This document shows positions 61,056-64,000 of a stretch of 64,000 nucleotides of DNA, in pieces (the first letter of the stretch is position 1; every line of letters starts with the position of its first letter). Position numbers and translations under genes: made by a program. The notes under the pieces are model-generated. The model made no database searches and was not told the DNA's origin. It saw only the letters and a list, made by a program, of their open reading frames with translations. This DNA is from VRUE01 sp963728045 (GTDB lineage Bacteria; Actinomycetota; Thermoleophilia; Solirubrobacterales; 70-9): positions 930,001 to 994,000 of the forward strand of contig CAVSIE010000002.1 of NCBI GenBank assembly GCA_963728045.1, given 5' to 3'.

Positions 61056-61190
61056 ATGAAGCGCACCTACCAGCCGAAGAAGCGCAAGCGCGCGAAGACG
61101 CATGGTTTTCGGGCACGGATGAGCACCCGCGGCGGCCGCGCGATCCTCAAGCGCAGACGCCGCAAGGGTCGGAAGCGCCTGACTCCGTAG
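61056..61190 (+). CDS. rpmH: 50S ribosomal protein L34
   Basis: 44 residues (MKRTYQPKKRKRAKTHGFRA, then RMSTRGGRAILKRRRRKGRK and RLTP), the complete L34 sequence pattern. It opens the plus-strand origin operon rpmH-rnpA-yidD-yidC-jag-rsmG. rnpA starts at the very next base after its TAG. No Shine-Dalgarno: leaderless translation is likely. Confidence 0.98.
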   Translation: MKRTYQPKKRKRAKTHGFRARMSTRGGRAILKRRRRKGRKRLTP

Positions 61191-61559
61191 ATGGCGGCGA
61201 AGCGACGCCGCCTCTCGCGGAGTGGGGAGTTCGACCGCGTCTACCGTGACGGATCGTCGAGTGCGACCCGCCATCTGGTCCTCTACAGCTTCCCTCGCCA
61301 GCAGGACGAGGAGGCCGGCGTAAGGCTGGGCGTCTCGGCGAGCCGCAAGATCGGATCCTCGGTGGAGCGCAACCGGGTCAAGAGGGTGCTTCGCGAGGCC
61401 TTCTGGGATCTCTCGGACCGGCTCCCCGACGACCACGACTTCGTCCTCGTCGCCAGACCGGAAATCGCCGAGCTGATCGAGCGGGAAGGCGAGCCGGCCG
61501 TGAAAGCGAGCATCGAGGAGGCGCTGGCGAGCACGTCGAGCGGGGGGCGTTCCACGTGA
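61191..61559 (+). CDS. rnpA: Ribonuclease P protein component
   Basis: 122 residues. It is the protein cofactor of RNase P for tRNA 5' maturation. Typical parts: RRLSRSGEFDRVYRDG, the aromatic strand LVLYSF, and the signature VSASRKIGSSVERNRVKRVLRE. Start abuts rpmH; the stop overlaps the yidD GTG (GTGA). Confidence 0.96.
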   Translation: MAAKRRRLSRSGEFDRVYRDGSSSATRHLVLYSFPRQQDEEAGVRLGVSASRKIGSSVERNRVKRVLREAFWDLSDRLPDDHDFVLVARPEIAELIEREGEPAVKASIEEALASTSSGGRST

Positions 61560-61828
61560 AACGCGCAATGCTGGCCGCGATCGCGGCCTACCAGCGCTGG
61601 CTCTCTCCGGCGCTGGGCCCCCGCTGCCGCTATGAGCCGAGCTGCTCTTCCTACGCGGCTGACGCGGTCGAGAGATTCGGCCCGTTCCGCGGCCTGCTGC
61701 TCGCCTGCTGGCGCCTGCTGCGCTGCAACCCGTTCAGCCACGGCGGCTTCGATCCGGTCCCCGACCGCTTCACGCTCCGTGTGGGTCCGGTCGATCCGGC
61801 CGAGTACCACAGCGAGGCGCGGACTTGA
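61556..61828 (+). CDS. yidD: Membrane protein insertion efficiency factor
   Basis: 90 residues from GTG 61556. YidD pattern: AIAAYQRWLSPALGPRCRYEPSCSSYAADAVERFG (in parts), with the conserved Cys residues and CNPFSHGGFDPVP. It assists YidC-mediated insertion at the inner face of the membrane. Overlaps rnpA (GTGA) and yidC (TTGA). Confidence 0.96.
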   Translation: MKRAMLAAIAAYQRWLSPALGPRCRYEPSCSSYAADAVERFGPFRGLLLACWRLLRCNPFSHGGFDPVPDRFTLRVGPVDPAEYHSEART

Positions 61829-62577
61829 TCTTCCTGGCGAACATCCTCCAGCCGATCGAGGACGCCGCCGAGGCGGTGCTCCAGTTCTTCCACGACGACG
61901 TGGGACTGAGCTGGGGGACGTCGATCATCGCGCTGACGATCGTGGTCAGGACGATCCTGATTCCCCTCACCTACAAACAGATCAAGGGAATGCGCGCCCT
62001 GCAGGCCCTGCAGCCGCAGATCAAACATATCCAGGAGAAGTACAAAAACGACCGCCAGCGGATGCAGCAGGAGATGATGAGCTTCTACCGGGAGAACAAG
62101 GTCAACCCCCTGGCTTCCTGCCTGCCGCTGATCCTGCAGCTACCGATCTTCTTCGCCCTCTTCCAGCTGCTCCGCGGTAACAGCTTCGAGCAGGACGTCG
62201 AATCGAGTGGCGGCGCCGGTTGGTTCTTCGTCAACTCCGTGGTCGAAAACCCGGAGGGGGCGGAGACGATCATCCTGATGGTCCTCTTCGCCGCCTCGAT
62301 GGCGCTTTCGATGTACGTCACCATGCGCTCCTCGCCGAGCACTGTCGGCAATCAGCAGTACTTCCTGCTCGGCGCCTTCGCGCTCGTCGGCGTCTTCTTC
62401 GTCCCTTCCTTCCCGGCCGGCCTCAGCCTCTACTGGATCACGACCAACTTCTGGACCGTGCTCCAGTCCTACGCCGCAGCCAAGCTGATCCCAGCGCCCG
62501 CCGCCCCGACGCCCGAAGAGGTTGCGGCGACCAAGCCGCCGCCGAAACCGCCGAAAAAACGCAAGAAGCGGCGATAA
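61825..62577 (+). CDS. yidC: Membrane protein insertase YidC (Oxa1 type)
   Basis: 250 residues from TTG 61825, overlapping yidD. Oxa1 core with five membrane segments: WGTSIIALTIVVRTILIPL (with the essential Arg in the hydrophilic groove), the cytoplasmic hairpin ALQPQIKHIQEKYKNDRQRM, NPLASCLPLILQLPIFFALFQ, and the last helices around PAGLSLYWITTNFWTVLQ. The C-terminal tail is basic (KPPKKRKKRR), as expected for ribosome contact. No long N-terminal periplasmic domain, as in Gram-positives. Confidence 0.96.
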   Translation: MIFLANILQPIEDAAEAVLQFFHDDVGLSWGTSIIALTIVVRTILIPLTYKQIKGMRALQALQPQIKHIQEKYKNDRQRMQQEMMSFYRENKVNPLASCLPLILQLPIFFALFQLLRGNSFEQDVESSGGAGWFFVNSVVENPEGAETIILMVLFAASMALSMYVTMRSSPSTVGNQQYFLLGAFALVGVFFVPSFPAGLSLYWITTNFWTVLQSYAAAKLIPAPAAPTPEEVAATKPPPKPPKKRKKRR

Positions 62578-62712
62578 GGCAAGGGCGGGGGTCTTCTCGA
62601 TGGTGCCTCCCCTCGGCACCGCGGAGTGAGGATTGCCTCGCGAAGCGAGGCTCTTCGTTGCCCCAGCCGAAGGCTGGGCTAGGCATCCAGCGAGAAGACC
62701 CCCGCCCTTGCC
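62578..62712 (+). repeat. Foldback directly after yidC: 22-bp perfect arms with three nested hairpins
   Basis: Arms 62578-62599 and 62691-62712 are perfect inverted repeats (22 bp; left begins GGCAAGGGCGGGGG) and start at the first base after the yidC TAA. Nested stems: GGTGCC/GGCACC, GCCTCGC-GAA-GCGAGGC and CCCAGCC-GAA-GGCTGGG. It may separate yidC from jag expression or act as an RNA-stability element. Confidence 0.85.
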
Positions 62713-62817
62713 CAACGACAAGCTCCCGTACTTCGCCGGCTTTCAGAAGCGAGGCTGGCCAAGTCCTCGCCCTGGCGGCGGCATCGGGGCCGCATTCGGC
62801 TTGTTGGAGCGCGTTGA

Positions 62818-62945
62818 GGAGGCGGTTGGACACTCCTCGGCGAAGCCTTCCTACGGCGCCGCGGAGTGTTTCTTGCCCCGAAGGGCACAAGATTGCCCCA
62901 CCGAGGGTGGGGCTGGGCGGAGACGAGGCATGTCCAATCGCCTCC
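62818..62945 (+). repeat. Related foldback before jag
   Basis: GGAGGCGGTTGGACA (62818-62832) pairs with TGTCCAATCGCCTCC (62931-62945) with one G-U pair. Inner stems: CACTCC/GGAGTG, TGCCC-CGAA-GGGCA and CCCCACC-GAG-GGTGGGG. It shares CGGCRCCGCGGAGTG and following hairpin spacing with the element at 62578-62712, so the two are homologous. Together they fill the 390-bp yidC-jag gap. Confidence 0.7.
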
Positions 62946-62967
62946 CACGACACCCCCCGGCTGGAAT

Positions 62968-63462
62968 ATGGTGCCCGCTGTGACTGATGGGGTGGATTGG
63001 CCAGCAGAGCCCGCTGAGCGGGTTCGGGAGGTAGTCGAGGGCGTTCTCGACGAACTCGAGCTCGAGGGAGACGTCGAGGTCTCGGAGGGCGATGAGCGGA
63101 TCGTCGCAACTGTCGAAGGCGACGACGACTACGGCCTCTTGATCGGCAAACGGGGCCAGACGATCGACGCGCTTCAGCTGCTCTGCTACCAGGCGGCTTT
63201 TCGCGGGATGCGGGATCGTAAGCGGGTGATCGTCGACGCTGCCGGCTACCGGGAGCGTCGACGCGAGACGCTGACAGCACGCGCCGACCGTGCCGCCGAG
63301 CAGGCGCTGGGCGGCGACCGCCGGGTGACGATGGACCCGATGAGTGCCCAAGAGCGTCGTGTGGTCCATGAGCACCTGAAGGAGAGGGCCGGCGTCGAGA
63401 CCTACAGCGAGGGCGACGAGCCCAGCCGCTGCGTGATCGTCGCGCCGCTCGTCGCAGAGTGA
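62968..63462 (+). CDS. jag: Jag/KhpB-type RNA-binding protein
   Basis: 164 residues from ATG 62968 (GTG 62980 possible; neither has a good ribosome site). KH domain GDDDYGLLIGKRGQTIDALQLL (GKRG is the GxxG loop) and C-terminal R3H domain (RVTMDPMSAQERRVVHEHLKE). The N-terminal Jag-N domain is absent, normal for actinobacteria. KhpB-type proteins bind RNA and affect cell division and elongation. The stop overlaps the rsmG GTG. Confidence 0.94.
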   Translation: MVPAVTDGVDWPAEPAERVREVVEGVLDELELEGDVEVSEGDERIVATVEGDDDYGLLIGKRGQTIDALQLLCYQAAFRGMRDRKRVIVDAAGYRERRRETLTARADRAAEQALGGDRRVTMDPMSAQERRVVHEHLKERAGVETYSEGDEPSRCVIVAPLVAE

Positions 63463-64000
63463 GCGGCGACCCCACCGCGCACCTCGACTCGGACGCTCGC
63501 ACAGCGCTGCAGATCGTCCTCGAGTTGCTCGCGAAAGAGCGTGCCTCGGTCAGCTCGATCGTCGACGAGCGGGCCTGGGCGGTCCACGTCGCCGATAGCC
63601 TCACCGGTCTCGAGGTACCTGCCCTGCGTTCGGCGATGACAATCGCCGATATCGGCTCTGGAGCTGGGTTTCCGGGCCTTCCTCTGGCTGTGGCATTGCC
63701 TGGCGCGCGGGTAGATTTGATCGAGTCGGTGGGCCGCAAGTGCGACTTCATCGCCCGCGCGGTCGAGGCGGCGGAGATCGCCAACGCCAACGTCCTCAAC
63801 GCTCGCTCGGAGGAGGTCGCCGGCGGCGAGGGCCGGGAGGCCTACGAGGTGGTCACTGCGCGGGCGGTGGGCCGCCTCTCGACCCTGGCTGAGCTGGCCT
63901 CCCCATTGCTGCGCGAGGAAGGCGTCCTAGTCGCCTGGAAGGGCCGCCGCGACGAAGATGAGGAGTCGCAACTGGATCGCGCCGCCGAGTCGCTCGCCAT
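63459..64000 (+). CDS. rsmG: 16S rRNA (guanine-N7) methyltransferase, cut by window edge
   Basis: 180 residues visible, GTG start overlapping the jag stop. It methylates G527 of 16S rRNA (E. coli numbering). SAM-binding motif TIADIGSGAGFPGLPLAVALP, then VDLIESVGRKCDFI and EVVTARAVGRLSTLAELASPLL; the AVG-R-L region is typical. The final third is beyond the window. ParA/ParB would be expected next in this gene order. Confidence 0.94.
   Translation, partial: MSGDPTAHLDSDARTALQIVLELLAKERASVSSIVDERAWAVHVADSLTGLEVPALRSAMTIADIGSGAGFPGLPLAVALPGARVDLIESVGRKCDFIARAVEAAEIANANVLNARSEEVAGGEGREAYEVVTARAVGRLSTLAELASPLLREEGVLVAWKGRRDEDEESQLDRAAESLA

Overview
The window is a high-GC chromosomal segment around a replication origin. 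The order rsmG-jag-yidC-yidD-rnpA-rpmH | dnaA-dnaN-recF-DUF721-gyrB-gyrA is the classic oriC neighbourhood. The clustered fhaA-fhaB-pstP-rodA-pbpA-pknB genes are an actinobacterial hallmark. Strong GC bias, many GTG/TTG starts, apparently leaderless promoters, large secreted propeller proteins, a collagen-like protein and an expanded TetR family suggest Actinomycetota, most likely class Thermoleophilia (Solirubrobacterales-like). The taxonomy is inference; no 16S gene is present.

Layout. (1) 1-9360: secreted and surface proteins, all on the minus strand: a truncated subtilisin, two very large exported proteins of unknown function, and a membrane-anchored collagen-like protein. (2) 9651-16260: an array of seven TetR-family genes carrying eight TetR units, one gene being a natural tandem fusion, interrupted only by a small nucleotidyltransferase gene pair. 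(3) 16257-20677: an enoyl-CoA hydratase-like enzyme, metF behind a structured leader, a DUF3105 protein, and a frameshifted FemAB-like acyltransferase coupled to a GNAT gene. (4) 20854-32515: a cell-surface polysaccharide locus (priming sugar transferase, three glycosyltransferases, flippase, O-antigen ligase/polymerase, nucleotide-sugar dehydratase, LytR_C protein) followed by DedA and the undecaprenyl-diphosphatase uppP, which recycles the lipid carrier. (5) 32523-38884: a Fic protein behind a tandem-repeat operator, purM, a Ser/Thr kinase, a beta-helix secreted protein and ddl. (6) 38881-47090: the cell-wall growth and signalling operon fhaA-fhaB-pstP-rodA-pbpA-pknB-ddl, with a further kinase upstream. 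(7) 47147-51860: CARDB protein, pheA, HNH protein, then a duplicated and decayed locus holding a secreted protein with extraordinary TTA codon use. (8) 51861-64000: the origin cluster.

The most unusual signals are: a 90-bp element with terminal inverted repeats inserted in frame, in the same orientation and reading frame, in two different polysaccharide genes; a TTA-saturated secreted protein in a genome that otherwise almost avoids that codon; a set of long-armed intergenic foldbacks, two of which start exactly one base after a stop codon; a TetR array with a tandem TetR fusion and recurring GTTCCCARA boxes; a 48-bp tandem repeat with helically phased half-sites upstream of fic; and an apparent ATC start codon for fhaA.

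All functions are assigned from motifs read by eye; no database search was possible.
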